Of a stretch of DNA of 64,000 nucleotides, positions 15,905 through 24,735 are shown in pieces. How positions within the stretch are numbered: position 1 is the stretch's first letter; every line of letters starts with the position of its first letter. A model generated the notes under the pieces. That model ran no database searches. It saw only the letters and a list, made by a program, of their open reading frames with translations, and was not told the DNA's origin. The translations under genes and the position numbers were made by a program. Origin of the DNA: Nostoc sp. PCC 7524 (lineage in GTDB: Bacteria > Cyanobacteriota > Cyanobacteriia > Cyanobacteriales > Nostocaceae). The stretch is taken from NCBI RefSeq assembly GCF_000316645.1, contig NC_019684.1, positions 2,323,501-2,387,500 of the forward strand. The letters are read 5' to 3'.

Positions 15905-18151
15905 CTAAAACCAATTTTCCAATTTTTCAAAAGCCATCCAAAAACCCTCACCTTCGTTTTTATGACCCTGCCAAATTTCAGGGATAAAAGACGCATTTGG
16001 CGCAGTCTTATTTAAGTCTTCTGCTAAAGCTGGAAAATCAATTTCGCCTTCACCAATCTGTAAACCTTCACCGTCCAAACCCTCGGAATCGGCAATGTGT
16101 AAATGTGCTACGTAAGGCCCGACTTGCTGAATAAACTCTTTAAATGACCATTTATGGTGATTACACGCGAGTTTGGAGTGTGATACGTCTAAGCAAACTC
16201 GATACCCATGTTGGCGGCAAAACTCGGCGGTGTCTTGGGGAGCAACAAATAGGTTATGATATCGCTGACCGCCAAAGTGCCAAGGGAATGGCGGCATGGT
16301 TTGAGGAATGACTTCAACACCTGTAGCATCAAGCTGGGAAAGGCTATCACTTAATAACTCATAAAGCTGCTCTCGTTGCGATCGCTCCATCACCCCATCT
16401 AGTGTAAACCCACCGACGTTAGTTACGATACAGGGACGCACAGCCCGCTTAAAGTAAGGTTTGAGTTGTCGGGTAATCTCAATTACTCGTTGCAGTTCGG
16501 CAATTGAACGCTGGCGATAAGCTTCATTTGGCGAACACAGATCGAGCAAATGATCACCAGCAAATAATTCTGGTGCATGAACTACTAAATCTAAATCCCA
16601 AGGTTGATCAAAAAACTGATGAATATCCTGTTCTAAATCTTTGTAACTGAGGTGAAACTCTAACAGATCAGGATTTGTTTTGGCGATGAGAGTCTGATAA
16701 TCATGGTAGCGAACAGGTAGACCCCAAGGACGGTTGAATTTATATTGACGGGCTTCTACTACTGTGTGTTCTAAATCACTAGGATAGAAGAAATCACCAG
16801 CTTTCAAGCTGCGTTTTGCCCGTTTTCCAATCAGTTCCGCTTTGCGATTAGGCTGTAAACCTTTACCTGGGCTTTTCACTGCAATCATGGCTTCAGTGAT
16901 GATTTCCCCTGCTGTCAAATCGCAGTTAATCACTAAGCTTTTGGCTAATGTTTCCCGGTTTATCAGTTCTCCTTGGCTGATTTTGCGTTCACCATTTCCC
17001 CCAAGGGACTGCTCAACTTGGCGAATACCCTCCACCATTAGGCGAAACTCATCTGGTAAAAGGCTCACTTTGTGATCGTTGCCTTCCATTGTTTTGTCTA
17101 AGGTGAAGTGTTTTTCAATCACTTTAGCACCCTTAGCTACGGCGGCGATCGCTACATGAATTCCCCTCTCATGACCAGAATAACCAACGGGACAATCGCC
17201 AATTTCCTTTAATCGTTCTAGGTAGTTGAGGTTAACATCCTTGAAGGGGGCTGGATAAGTTGAGTTGCAGTGTAGTAACACATACATTGCGCCTAAACGC
17301 TTTAGTAAGGTAACAGCTTCCGATATCTCTTGTTCTGTCGCCATCCCTGTAGAACATAGCAATGGCTTACCTGTTTTCGCCAAGGCTGTTAACAAGTCAT
17401 GGTTAGTTAAATCAGCAGATGCTACCTTATACGCTTGCATCCCGTACTCTTCTAACAAAGCCAGACTTTCTAAATCCCAAGGAGTACACAAAGGTAAAAT
17501 CCCCTGAGAACGGCAATATTCAAAGGCTGCAAACAGTTCTTCGGGAGTGAGTTGAAAGCGAGATAGTAAATCTAGTGTGTATTGTGAACCTAAATCCTCA
17601 CTCGCATCATTAGCATTACCCGCATTGCGGTAGAGAGATTTAAGATCCCGCATTTGGAACTTGGCACAGTCAGCCCCTGCGGCTATAGCTTCATCAATTA
17701 ACTGCTTTGCCAGTTCCAAACTACCGTTGTGGTTATTACCAATTTCCGCAATTACAAAGGTAGGGGATTTAGCATCAATGATAAAGTTGCCAATGCGGAT
17801 ACCATCGGATTTACGACAAGCAACTGCTACTAAATGGCGGTTTTTATCTAGAAGCGGAATAAATTCAATTTCGTTAGAAAAGTAAGATTTAATCTTTGCC
17901 GGGTCTTCTGTATAATCTACATATTTATAGTTTTTGTTAGAAATTTTCGAGACTGGTTGATTTAAATTAATGGTGTCTTGCTGCACTAACCAACGGCGAA
18001 AGTCTCCATCAGTTAGGACACCTTCTAAAACACCTGCTTCAGTGACTGAAAAGATAATGCGATTTTTGTTATCGCTGATTTTTTTCAGTGCGTTTATGAT
18101 ATCGTCTTCAGCAAAGACGATATATTTGGATAAGTTCTTATCTATAATCAT
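15905..18151 (-). CDS. neuB: CBS-NeuB-SAF-TIM barrel fusion: nonulosonic acid synthase (748 aa)
   Basis: Four parts are visible. Residues 10-112 are a CBS pair (VLEGVLTDGDFRRWL). Residues 130-370 are a NeuB-type synthase: TFVIAEIGNNHNGSLELAKQ, PLLCSTGMATEQEISEAV, HCNSTYPAPFKDVNLNYLER, VGYSGHERG and EKHFTLDKTMEGNDHKVSL, which cover the PEP and metal sites. Residues 395-455 are an SAF/antifreeze-like lid (SLKAGDFFYPSDL). Residues 475-748 are a sugar-phosphate isomerase/epimerase-type TIM barrel (CLDVSHSKLACNHHKW, HLHIADSEGLDGEGLQIGEG). NeuB condenses PEP with N-acetylmannosamine or a related 6-deoxy sugar to give sialic, legionaminic or similar acid. The CBS pair may sense a nucleotide; the barrel's role is unknown. 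The gene is 19 bp from neuA. Confidence 0.88.
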   Translation of the reverse strand: MIIDKNLSKYIVFAEDDIINALKKISDNKNRIIFSVTEAGVLEGVLTDGDFRRWLVQQDTINLNQPVSKISNKNYKYVDYTEDPAKIKSYFSNEIEFIPLLDKNRHLVAVACRKSDGIRIGNFIIDAKSPTFVIAEIGNNHNGSLELAKQLIDEAIAAGADCAKFQMRDLKSLYRNAGNANDASEDLGSQYTLDLLSRFQLTPEELFAAFEYCRSQGILPLCTPWDLESLALLEEYGMQAYKVASADLTNHDLLTALAKTGKPLLCSTGMATEQEISEAVTLLKRLGAMYVLLHCNSTYPAPFKDVNLNYLERLKEIGDCPVGYSGHERGIHVAIAAVAKGAKVIEKHFTLDKTMEGNDHKVSLLPDEFRLMVEGIRQVEQSLGGNGERKISQGELINRETLAKSLVINCDLTAGEIITEAMIAVKSPGKGLQPNRKAELIGKRAKRSLKAGDFFYPSDLEHTVVEARQYKFNRPWGLPVRYHDYQTLIAKTNPDLLEFHLSYKDLEQDIHQFFDQPWDLDLVVHAPELFAGDHLLDLCSPNEAYRQRSIAELQRVIEITRQLKPYFKRAVRPCIVTNVGGFTLDGVMERSQREQLYELLSDSLSQLDATGVEVIPQTMPPFPWHFGGQRYHNLFVAPQDTAEFCRQHGYRVCLDVSHSKLACNHHKWSFKEFIQQVGPYVAHLHIADSEGLDGEGLQIGEGEIDFPALAEDLNKTAPNASFIPEIWQGHKNEGEGFWMAFEKLENWF

Positions 18152-18170
18152 CTGTTATGTTGTTTAAATT

Positions 18171-18848
18171 CTACTCTGACTGTTTACTAAGCAAAAATTC
18201 CACATATTCAAAATCATCTAAAGAATCTATTTCGTGGCTTTGTTTTTCATTCATCACAAACAAAGATATTTTGCCACCCAATCTGTTATTTAACTCTTTT
18301 AATACCCAAGGTTTAAAGATATAAATTGAACCATTTTCCATATATTGGGGATTCATATCTTGGCGGCGAGGACGTTGGCGATAGTCATAGTTAATGGACT
18401 GAGCAACGCCATTGACTTGATGCCAAAGAAAGCGATGGGTAGGTGAGACGGAGAGTAAGGAATCTGCATTTTCTGAACGTAACTGCTCGATAGCGCGATC
18501 AATATCAGAGCCAGTACGTAAGGGAGATGTACATTGTAAAAATACTACCAGTTCAGGGTTAACACTTATTTTTTCAATTTCAGTTAAAGCATGGATGAGA
18601 GCAGATTCAGATGAGGCTGTATCTGTAGCAAGTTCTATTGGACGTTCAATTACTTCCGCCCCATAGTTACGTGATACAGATGTAATTTCTGGGTCATCAG
18701 TGGATACATACACTTTGTCTACTAAATTTGCTTCTTGAGCATCCTGTATGGAATAAGCAATCAGAGGTTTGTCCTTAATCACACGAATGTTTTTACCAGG
18801 AACTCCTTTAGAACCTCCTCTAGCTGGGATAATTGTTATTACTGTCAT
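18171..18848 (-). CDS. neuA: CMP-nonulosonic acid synthetase (NeuA type, 225 aa)
   Basis: An acylneuraminate cytidylyltransferase, which activates the NeuB product with CTP to give the CMP-sugar. The opening TVITIIPARGGSKGVPGKNI is the diagnostic CTP-binding motif of the family, followed by DKVYVSTDDPEITSVSRNYG and LVVFLQCTSPLRTGSDIDRA. The length is that of the simple bacterial enzymes without an esterase domain. It is immediately followed by the NeuB fusion and the polysialyltransferase-like gene in the same direction. The sugar could be Neu5Ac, legionaminic acid or another nonulosonate; the sequence alone does not decide. Confidence 0.9.
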   Translation of the reverse strand: MTVITIIPARGGSKGVPGKNIRVIKDKPLIAYSIQDAQEANLVDKVYVSTDDPEITSVSRNYGAEVIERPIELATDTASSESALIHALTEIEKISVNPELVVFLQCTSPLRTGSDIDRAIEQLRSENADSLLSVSPTHRFLWHQVNGVAQSINYDYRQRPRRQDMNPQYMENGSIYIFKPWVLKELNNRLGGKISLFVMNEKQSHEIDSLDDFEYVEFLLSKQSE

Positions 18849-18856
18849 TTGAAACC

Positions 18857-21025
18857 CTAACTAGCTTGAATAATTTTTCGGATGTGTGTGAGATTATCAC
18901 ACGTAACATTCCATAATCTGTCTTGCGCTTTCTCAAGCTGATAAATAGTTGCTTGCCGATTACCTAATATAGAAGAAATTTTATCTGTTAGTTCATCCCT
19001 GAAATTGCTACTTTTGACTTCTATTCCCCATTCAGGGTGTTCAATATCTTCTAAGAAAAAACCTAATTTATCATGGCTAATGAGGCTTAATATCGGGCAG
19101 CCTAATCCAAACGGAATCATCTGTGCATGACCACGCATACCGATGGCTAGAGAGACATCTGAGTAGGCATCAATTGATGCTTGTGGAGGTAGATAATGCA
19201 GGTTTCTCTCTTCTGAGTATAATGATTTAGCTCTAAACCAAAAACTTGTTTCAGTATCTACAGGACAGTGATTTAGAAGCCTAATCTGCCAACCATCTTG
19301 CTGAAAAGAAAGTAATACTTCTGCTATATTCCATAAAATCTCATCTTCCTTATGTCCAAAACGAAGATGATGACGATCAAGAGCAATGTTTATAGTGATC
19401 ACACGTTGATCATTGTCATTATTGGAAATCTGAGGAATACCCGCATAAAACTTTGACAAAACGGTAGTTGGACAAGGTTGAAATACTAATCGTTCATGCA
19501 ATTCTTCAGGGAGGTAATTTTTAAGCTGTTGGATACTACCATAGTTTCTCAAACCAAAGAATGCGCTTTTCTCTACAAGTTTACATACACTCCGGTGAAA
19601 AACATCGGCAAACTCCTGCTGTCCTCTGAATTTGTTGTAACCAACAGAAAAGACTATAATAGGTATTTTGATTTGTTCTAGTAGTTCAATTGGACATGGC
19701 CATTGCCAACCTGACAGGTTATTAGGGTTAGTGTCTGCAAGAAATAATCCACCTCCTCCAATGACAAGAGCATCATGTTGATTAATTGCATCAATCGTTT
19801 CTTGAGTAACTTTGTCTCTAACCTGAAACAGCGTGAAATTAGTTGGTGCAAGATTGGTTTGAAACAGATACCTGACTGCCGGAAATAGTAAGGTATCACC
19901 TCCATTACTAATATTTCCATGTACTCCAAGATGGGCTATTTTCAATACAGTATCTTTTGTGTTGGTAGTAATAACTGGAGTAATACCTATATCATTAGCG
20001 TTGAGTTCTCTAATATCAATAATTTGGTTTTTAGTGGAAGATATTCTTGTATTGGCTGGAACTCCAAAGCGTTTCTGAACTTTTGCCAAAACTTTATAAG
20101 GAAATTGGAGAGGGTCTTCCTTTATTAGAGTAAGTCCGCGCTGAACGCGAGAAATAAATCTTTTTGCTAAGAGGTTTTGATTTCTACTGTTCCTATATGC
20201 TTCTCTAACAATGTGTTTAATTCGCTCAGGATCATCCCAAACAACTGGAAGGTTAGCCGTTTTATCTTTTTTAGCTATAACCCATAGTCCATTACCATTC
20301 CAGCCGTTAGCGATTGTTTTAAACCCAGCCTTTGCTAAAAAAGCAAACAGAGTCTTTTGGGAAAAAGTATTAATATGAACATCCTGCAAGAAGAAATCGA
20401 TACTATCTCCATACCACTTATCAATACTTGGGCATTCCAAAAAGAGATAACCATCATCTACTAAGCAGCTATGAATGGCAGCTAAAAAGATATTAGGATC
20501 GTCAACGTGTTCAATGACATGAAACGTCGCAATTAAGTCAAATTTTTGATCGGTACTTAGTTCTTGAATAAACTCACCCTTAATCTCAATGTTATACCTT
20601 TCCTCAGCAGCTTTAGCGTAGGTGATATCTGGCTCTAGCCCTAGTACATTCCATCCACAGCCTCTCATCAGACGAAGGAAACTGCCAGTTCCACAACCTA
20701 CCTCTAAAACAGATTTTTGATGGTTATTTGACCAAAGATATTTCTCTAAATTATCTGCTAATATATTTAGCCTTGTTCTAGCTATACTTTCAAATTGAAA
20801 AAAATTTTTATCGTCAGAAATTAAAATACTACACTCACTTTTTAAGACAGAGGTTTTCTGATAAAAGACTCCTCTTTCTTGGATAGATGGTCTTGGTGAT
20901 AGGAAAATAAACCCACAATTATTGCAAATATAAGTGATTACCTCCTTTTTATGTTCATCTATATCATAAAGGTGGTTATAATTCTTTGAACCACATAAAG
21001 GGCAACTATGTTTCAATTTCATCAT
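18857..21025 (-). CDS. SAM methyltransferase fused to polysaccharide pyruvyltransferase domain (722 aa)
   Basis: Two enzymes in one chain. The N-terminal part starts with a four-cysteine zinc-type ribbon (CPLCGSKNY, then CNNCGFIFLSPRPS) followed by a class I methyltransferase: SVLEVGCGTGSFLRLMRGCG binds S-adenosylmethionine and DLIATFHVIEHVDDPNIFLA follows. From about residue 360 there is a pyruvyltransferase-type domain: KIAHLGVHGNISNGGDTLLF, DALVIGGGGLFLADTNPNNL, IPIIVFSVGYNKFRGQQEF and SLAIGMRGHAQMIPFGLGCP. The TTG at 21031 opens the frame; the ATG at 21025 is chosen. The stop is 8 bp before neuA. It could both methylate and pyruvylate the glycan. Confidence 0.83.
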   Translation of the reverse strand: MMKLKHSCPLCGSKNYNHLYDIDEHKKEVITYICNNCGFIFLSPRPSIQERGVFYQKTSVLKSECSILISDDKNFFQFESIARTRLNILADNLEKYLWSNNHQKSVLEVGCGTGSFLRLMRGCGWNVLGLEPDITYAKAAEERYNIEIKGEFIQELSTDQKFDLIATFHVIEHVDDPNIFLAAIHSCLVDDGYLFLECPSIDKWYGDSIDFFLQDVHINTFSQKTLFAFLAKAGFKTIANGWNGNGLWVIAKKDKTANLPVVWDDPERIKHIVREAYRNSRNQNLLAKRFISRVQRGLTLIKEDPLQFPYKVLAKVQKRFGVPANTRISSTKNQIIDIRELNANDIGITPVITTNTKDTVLKIAHLGVHGNISNGGDTLLFPAVRYLFQTNLAPTNFTLFQVRDKVTQETIDAINQHDALVIGGGGLFLADTNPNNLSGWQWPCPIELLEQIKIPIIVFSVGYNKFRGQQEFADVFHRSVCKLVEKSAFFGLRNYGSIQQLKNYLPEELHERLVFQPCPTTVLSKFYAGIPQISNNDNDQRVITINIALDRHHLRFGHKEDEILWNIAEVLLSFQQDGWQIRLLNHCPVDTETSFWFRAKSLYSEERNLHYLPPQASIDAYSDVSLAIGMRGHAQMIPFGLGCPILSLISHDKLGFFLEDIEHPEWGIEVKSSNFRDELTDKISSILGNRQATIYQLEKAQDRLWNVTCDNLTHIRKIIQAS

Positions 21026-21043
21026 TATCAATATATATTACGT

Positions 21044-22315
21044 CTATGTCCAAAGAAACCTTACGTTTTTGTCTGCTGAATCTGATAGCTCTTGAACGCG
21101 TCTCAATAGTCTTTCGCGTAATGATGAACCTTGTTTTAAATAATCTTCAGACTGTTCAACTATATCCTCAACAAACTCACCTATATGATAAGAATCAAAA
21201 GGATTATGATCTAATTTCATTAACTCCACTATACCTTCTGATTTGTAGTTGGTATTCGATGAGAAGACAACTATCGGAGTTCCACCAGTAAGGGCTTTAA
21301 TACATGAATGCCACCGTCCACCAACATATAGTGCTGCATTACCTAAAACATCAACAGCTTGATATGTTGGCATTGAAGTTCCAAGAACAGGAAGATTTAA
21401 TTCTTTAGAAACTTCTCGCATAAAATCCTCGTCACCAGCACAAGCTGCAACTAAAACAACAGGGTAAATATCATTCAATGCCTTGCATAGCTTAAGAAAA
21501 GCAGGAAATGGTTTATGATCTTTTCTTCGCATAGGGTGCAATGCAGCACTACCACCTAAACATATATAAGGTTTGCTAACATCAAGGTTTTGCACACTGA
21601 AAGGATAAAAACTAAAATAATGAGGTCTGGAAACGACTTCAGCCCAGCTATTGTTAGTTATAGGTTTATACTTAAAGACTGCATCAGCTGCTAGAATAAC
21701 GGGCTTGTTCTTACGCAGATCCTTAATAGCTCTAAAGGAAAATGGTTCACGAACAGCCACGTCATCAAACAGTGGATAGACATATTGAGCAATTGCTTTG
21801 ATTTCTGGATGCCTTATATCTGCGGTATGATTAATAATAATACATGGCTTTTTTAAGCATCTTTTTGCAACATAACCTATAAACAAACTCATCAATGCTG
21901 GAAAAGTTTTTTCACTTTTTAGGAATCCCCCTTCACCATTTATCACGACTACGTCAGAGTTATCAATTTGATCATAAATTGAAGGTAGAAAAGCACGTTT
22001 CTGGAATTGATCAGCAAAAAAATCAAATTCTTCAATATTTGTTGGATGAATATTTAATTTCTGTCTTTTTTCAACAGTTATCCCTGTAAAATTGTAAACT
22101 TTATTACTGATTTTATTCAAAACTCTTCTTGAGAATGAATGATTATTTGTTGTATTTATTGTATTTAGAGACTTGGCTAATTTAGAGAAGTCAAGACTAT
22201 ATGAAATGTCGGAAGTATCCATAATCATGGATTTGAGTGCCAATGTTGTAGCACGACATCCCCAGTTCAACCTGTTTGCAGTGTCACCTGCCAAAAAAAC
22301 TTTAGTCTTATTCAT
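21044..22315 (-). CDS. Polysaccharide pyruvyltransferase family protein (423 aa)
   Basis: NKTKVFLAGDTANRLNWGCR is the family's N-terminal loop, then IYDQIDNSDVVVINGEGGFL, KPCIIINHTADIRHPEIKAI, VAVREPFSFRAIKDLR and ALYVGGRWHSCIKALTGGTP with the conserved R-x-H. The reading frame stays open 40 codons further upstream, overlapping the ABC ATPase gene, but the domain begins at the ATG at 22315, which sits 43 bp after that gene's stop. It lies between the ABC exporter ATPase and the methyltransferase-pyruvyltransferase fusion, so it belongs to the same glycan operon. Pyruvyl transfer is the family role; a sugar-modifying variant activity is possible. Confidence 0.8.
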   Translation of the reverse strand: MNKTKVFLAGDTANRLNWGCRATTLALKSMIMDTSDISYSLDFSKLAKSLNTINTTNNHSFSRRVLNKISNKVYNFTGITVEKRQKLNIHPTNIEEFDFFADQFQKRAFLPSIYDQIDNSDVVVINGEGGFLKSEKTFPALMSLFIGYVAKRCLKKPCIIINHTADIRHPEIKAIAQYVYPLFDDVAVREPFSFRAIKDLRKNKPVILAADAVFKYKPITNNSWAEVVSRPHYFSFYPFSVQNLDVSKPYICLGGSAALHPMRRKDHKPFPAFLKLCKALNDIYPVVLVAACAGDEDFMREVSKELNLPVLGTSMPTYQAVDVLGNAALYVGGRWHSCIKALTGGTPIVVFSSNTNYKSEGIVELMKLDHNPFDSYHIGEFVEDIVEQSEDYLKQGSSLRERLLRRVQELSDSADKNVRFLWT

Positions 22316-22358
22316 TGTTATACATCCAGTTAATTCTAAAAAGATGCTTTGAAATGTC

Positions 22359-23648
22359 CTATTCGATGCTCGCATCCCAAACTCTAGGTTGATAAAAAGC
22401 ACATCTGTGGATAATTGTTGAACCAGATTCAACAAAAAACTGAAATGACTCAGTATAATCTAAAGTGTAAAGAGGATTTTTTCTAACAAAAATTTTTGAT
22501 TGATACATTCCAGGTCTTAATCCGAAGATAGGAAATAATATTCGAGTTTCGTTTAAGCCTCTAAAAACTTTGATATGCTTCCTGTCTTGAAAACTATCTA
22601 AAAATAATATTGGTTCTCCTTCACCACCACCAATCTCTTCAATAACGATGACAATATTAATATTGTCGAAGTTTAACTTAGATATATACTTAATACACAA
22701 GAATATTGATTCAGAACAAACTGGTGCTTTAACTACTACACCTTCAGAGTTTCTAAAAAAGATAGCCTGTATAGCAAAGTCTAATTTTTCTCTCTGATCA
22801 TTATTAGCTAATTCTAATATACCCAAATTTGAACTTATATCTTGCTGAAAAATATCCTGTTGATACTGTTGGAATACTGCAAATGAACTTCCTATAGCTT
22901 TGACGCTACCTTTTGATAGATAGACTATACTTTCAGAGATACCCATGATTGTTTGAGTGCTATGGCTAACTAAGATAAATGAAACTTCTTTTTTTCGTAG
23001 TTCATAAATCTTTTTATGACACTTTTGCCTAAATCTTATATCACCAACAGACAACACTTCATCAATCAATAAAATATCTGGCTCTGTATGAATTGCACAG
23101 GCAAAACCTAACCTAGCAGCCATCCCAGAACTATAGCTCTGTACTGGCGCATCAATAGCCTCACCAATCTCTGCAAACTCTACAACCTGATCAAATCGCT
23201 CATCAATCTCCTCGTTAGAAAGCCCCAAAATTGACATATTGACGTAAACATTCTCTCGTCCTGTCAAAACGGGGTTAAATCCTGCTCCCAAAGCAATCAA
23301 CGGCGCGACTCTACCCTTAACTTCTACCGTTCCTGCATCCGGTTTAATTAGTCCGCTAATAACCCTTAAAAGTGTAGTTTTACCAGCACCATTCGCCCCA
23401 ACTAATCCTAATGCTTCCCCACGACGCAATTCTAGGCTGACATCCTTCAATGCCCAAAACTCACTCTTCCGCAGTGCATCACCATTTCTGCTTAATCCCA
23501 ATACCTCACTAGCTATATCTTGTATCCCATAAAAGAGCGACTTCTTCAAATCTCGACAAAACCGTTTGGAGACATTCTTAACTGACAAAACCACTTCATC
23601 ATCTTGTGGTGGTTCAAAGGTGTCTTGATGAGATTTCAGCAAAGTCAT
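22359..23648 (-). CDS. wzt: Polysaccharide ABC exporter ATPase with Wzt-type C-terminal domain (429 aa)
   Basis: Nucleotide-binding half of an O-antigen/teichoic-type exporter. Walker A is GANGAGKTT at residues 84-92, the signature is SYSSGMAARL at 171-180, and Walker B is DILLIDE at 191-197, followed by FILVSHSTQTIMGIS with the H-loop. Residues after about 280 form a beta-rich extension (FRNSEGVVVKAPVCSESIFL and beyond) as in Wzt, where it recognises the modified end of the glycan before export. The permease lies 150 bp to the right. Together they would flip an undecaprenyl-linked polysaccharide across the plasma membrane. Confidence 0.9.
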   Translation of the reverse strand: MTLLKSHQDTFEPPQDDEVVLSVKNVSKRFCRDLKKSLFYGIQDIASEVLGLSRNGDALRKSEFWALKDVSLELRRGEALGLVGANGAGKTTLLRVISGLIKPDAGTVEVKGRVAPLIALGAGFNPVLTGRENVYVNMSILGLSNEEIDERFDQVVEFAEIGEAIDAPVQSYSSGMAARLGFACAIHTEPDILLIDEVLSVGDIRFRQKCHKKIYELRKKEVSFILVSHSTQTIMGISESIVYLSKGSVKAIGSSFAVFQQYQQDIFQQDISSNLGILELANNDQREKLDFAIQAIFFRNSEGVVVKAPVCSESIFLCIKYISKLNFDNINIVIVIEEIGGGEGEPILFLDSFQDRKHIKVFRGLNETRILFPIFGLRPGMYQSKIFVRKNPLYTLDYTESFQFFVESGSTIIHRCAFYQPRVWDASIE

Positions 23649-23679
23649 AGCTATTAATAAATATGAAGATTAACTATAA

Positions 23680-23801
23680 ATACAGGAGTAAGTAAACTAG
23701 GACTTACTCACTCGCCACAAAGATAAAGGCTTTAAGATTGCTACCCTGCGGGAACGCTCCGCGAACTCTACGATCGCAATGACGAAAGTCCTGTGAATAG
23801 T
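23680..23801. repeat. Nostoc-type dispersed repeat between wzt and wzm
   Basis: The gap holds AACTAGGACTTACTC near its left end and a partly complementary GTCCTGTGAATAGTTTACGC near its right end, with a CTGCGGGAACGCTCCGCGAA block in between. The middle block is a common cyanobacterial palindromic repeat type. The imperfect outer inverted repeat suggests a small MITE-like insertion. No gene is seen. Its effect on wzt transcription is unknown. Confidence 0.45.
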
Positions 23802-24665
23802 TTACGCACTCATGCGCTCTACAATAAACGGAATTGCCAAGCGATATAAAATCCAAGCTATTATTAATAGCCCAAAAGCGGTAGCACTAACTACCCAAAA
23901 CCCAATGGGATCAGAAACAAATCCTTGTGTTGCTAAATCCCTGGTGGTTACTAACAAAGGTGTCACCGGATTTAAATTTACAATGGTGGCAAACAATCCC
24001 TGCTTGGGAACTGGGTAAATCACAGGAGTTAACAACAACCAGGGCGAGACAATTAACGGTATTGCTTTAGCCACATCTCCATATAAAGCCCCAATAGGAG
24101 CAAGCAATAATCCAATACTCGTACCTAATATGACTAAGTGAATCAAAGCTACTGGTGCTAAAAATACACTCCAAGTCACAGGAATCTGGAACCAAATAAA
24201 CAAACCCAAAATCAAAATTAACTTAATGCCAAAATTAAAAAATACTTCCCCTATCTTTGCTAATATGATTGCTTCTCTAGGGAAATTAATTTTTGCCAGC
24301 ATTGGTTTTGCTGCATTCACGGCTGCAATTGGCCCACTCAATGATTCCACAAAAGTCTGCCATAGTGCCATGCTAAACATGACATAAGCCGGATAGGGAA
24401 TATCTGTATTGCCAATATTTACCGCCCCAGCATTTTTAGCTACGAGCAATCCCATCGCTGTAATAATTGGTGGGAGAAATGCCCATAATACCCCAAACAT
24501 TGACTGACGATATTGAGCGCGAATATCTCTCACCAACAACCGCCATGCTAGCTGCCTTGATGCCAATAAATCGCGCCCCATCTCTTGAAATAATTGCCAT
24601 GGGTGGCGAATCCGACTCTCTGATGTATAAATGATTCTATTAGAAAACCTGCTGGATTTCCTCAC
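23802..24665 (-). CDS. wzm: ABC-2 type polysaccharide export permease (Wzm type, 287 aa)
   Basis: About six hydrophobic segments follow a cytoplasmic N-terminus (MGRDLLASRQLAWRLLVRDI), for instance FGVLWAFLPPIITAMGLLVA, LILILGLFIWFQIPVTWSVF and IVSPWLLLTPVIYPVPKQGL. The R-D-I-R-A-Q-Y-R segment before the first membrane span and the P-P-x-x-x-A/T pattern are typical of O-antigen export permeases. It is the membrane partner of the ATPase gene just downstream. The exporter is ABC-dependent, so no Wzx flippase is needed, and none is visible in the window. Confidence 0.9.
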   Translation of the reverse strand: MRKSSRFSNRIIYTSESRIRHPWQLFQEMGRDLLASRQLAWRLLVRDIRAQYRQSMFGVLWAFLPPIITAMGLLVAKNAGAVNIGNTDIPYPAYVMFSMALWQTFVESLSGPIAAVNAAKPMLAKINFPREAIILAKIGEVFFNFGIKLILILGLFIWFQIPVTWSVFLAPVALIHLVILGTSIGLLLAPIGALYGDVAKAIPLIVSPWLLLTPVIYPVPKQGLFATIVNLNPVTPLLVTTRDLATQGFVSDPIGFWVVSATAFGLLIIAWILYRLAIPFIVERMSA

Positions 24666-24735
24666 ATTAAAAATACCTTATTTTACTTAAGTTTTTATAT
24701 ACTGCAATTCTACTATTTTTAACAATTATTATTTT

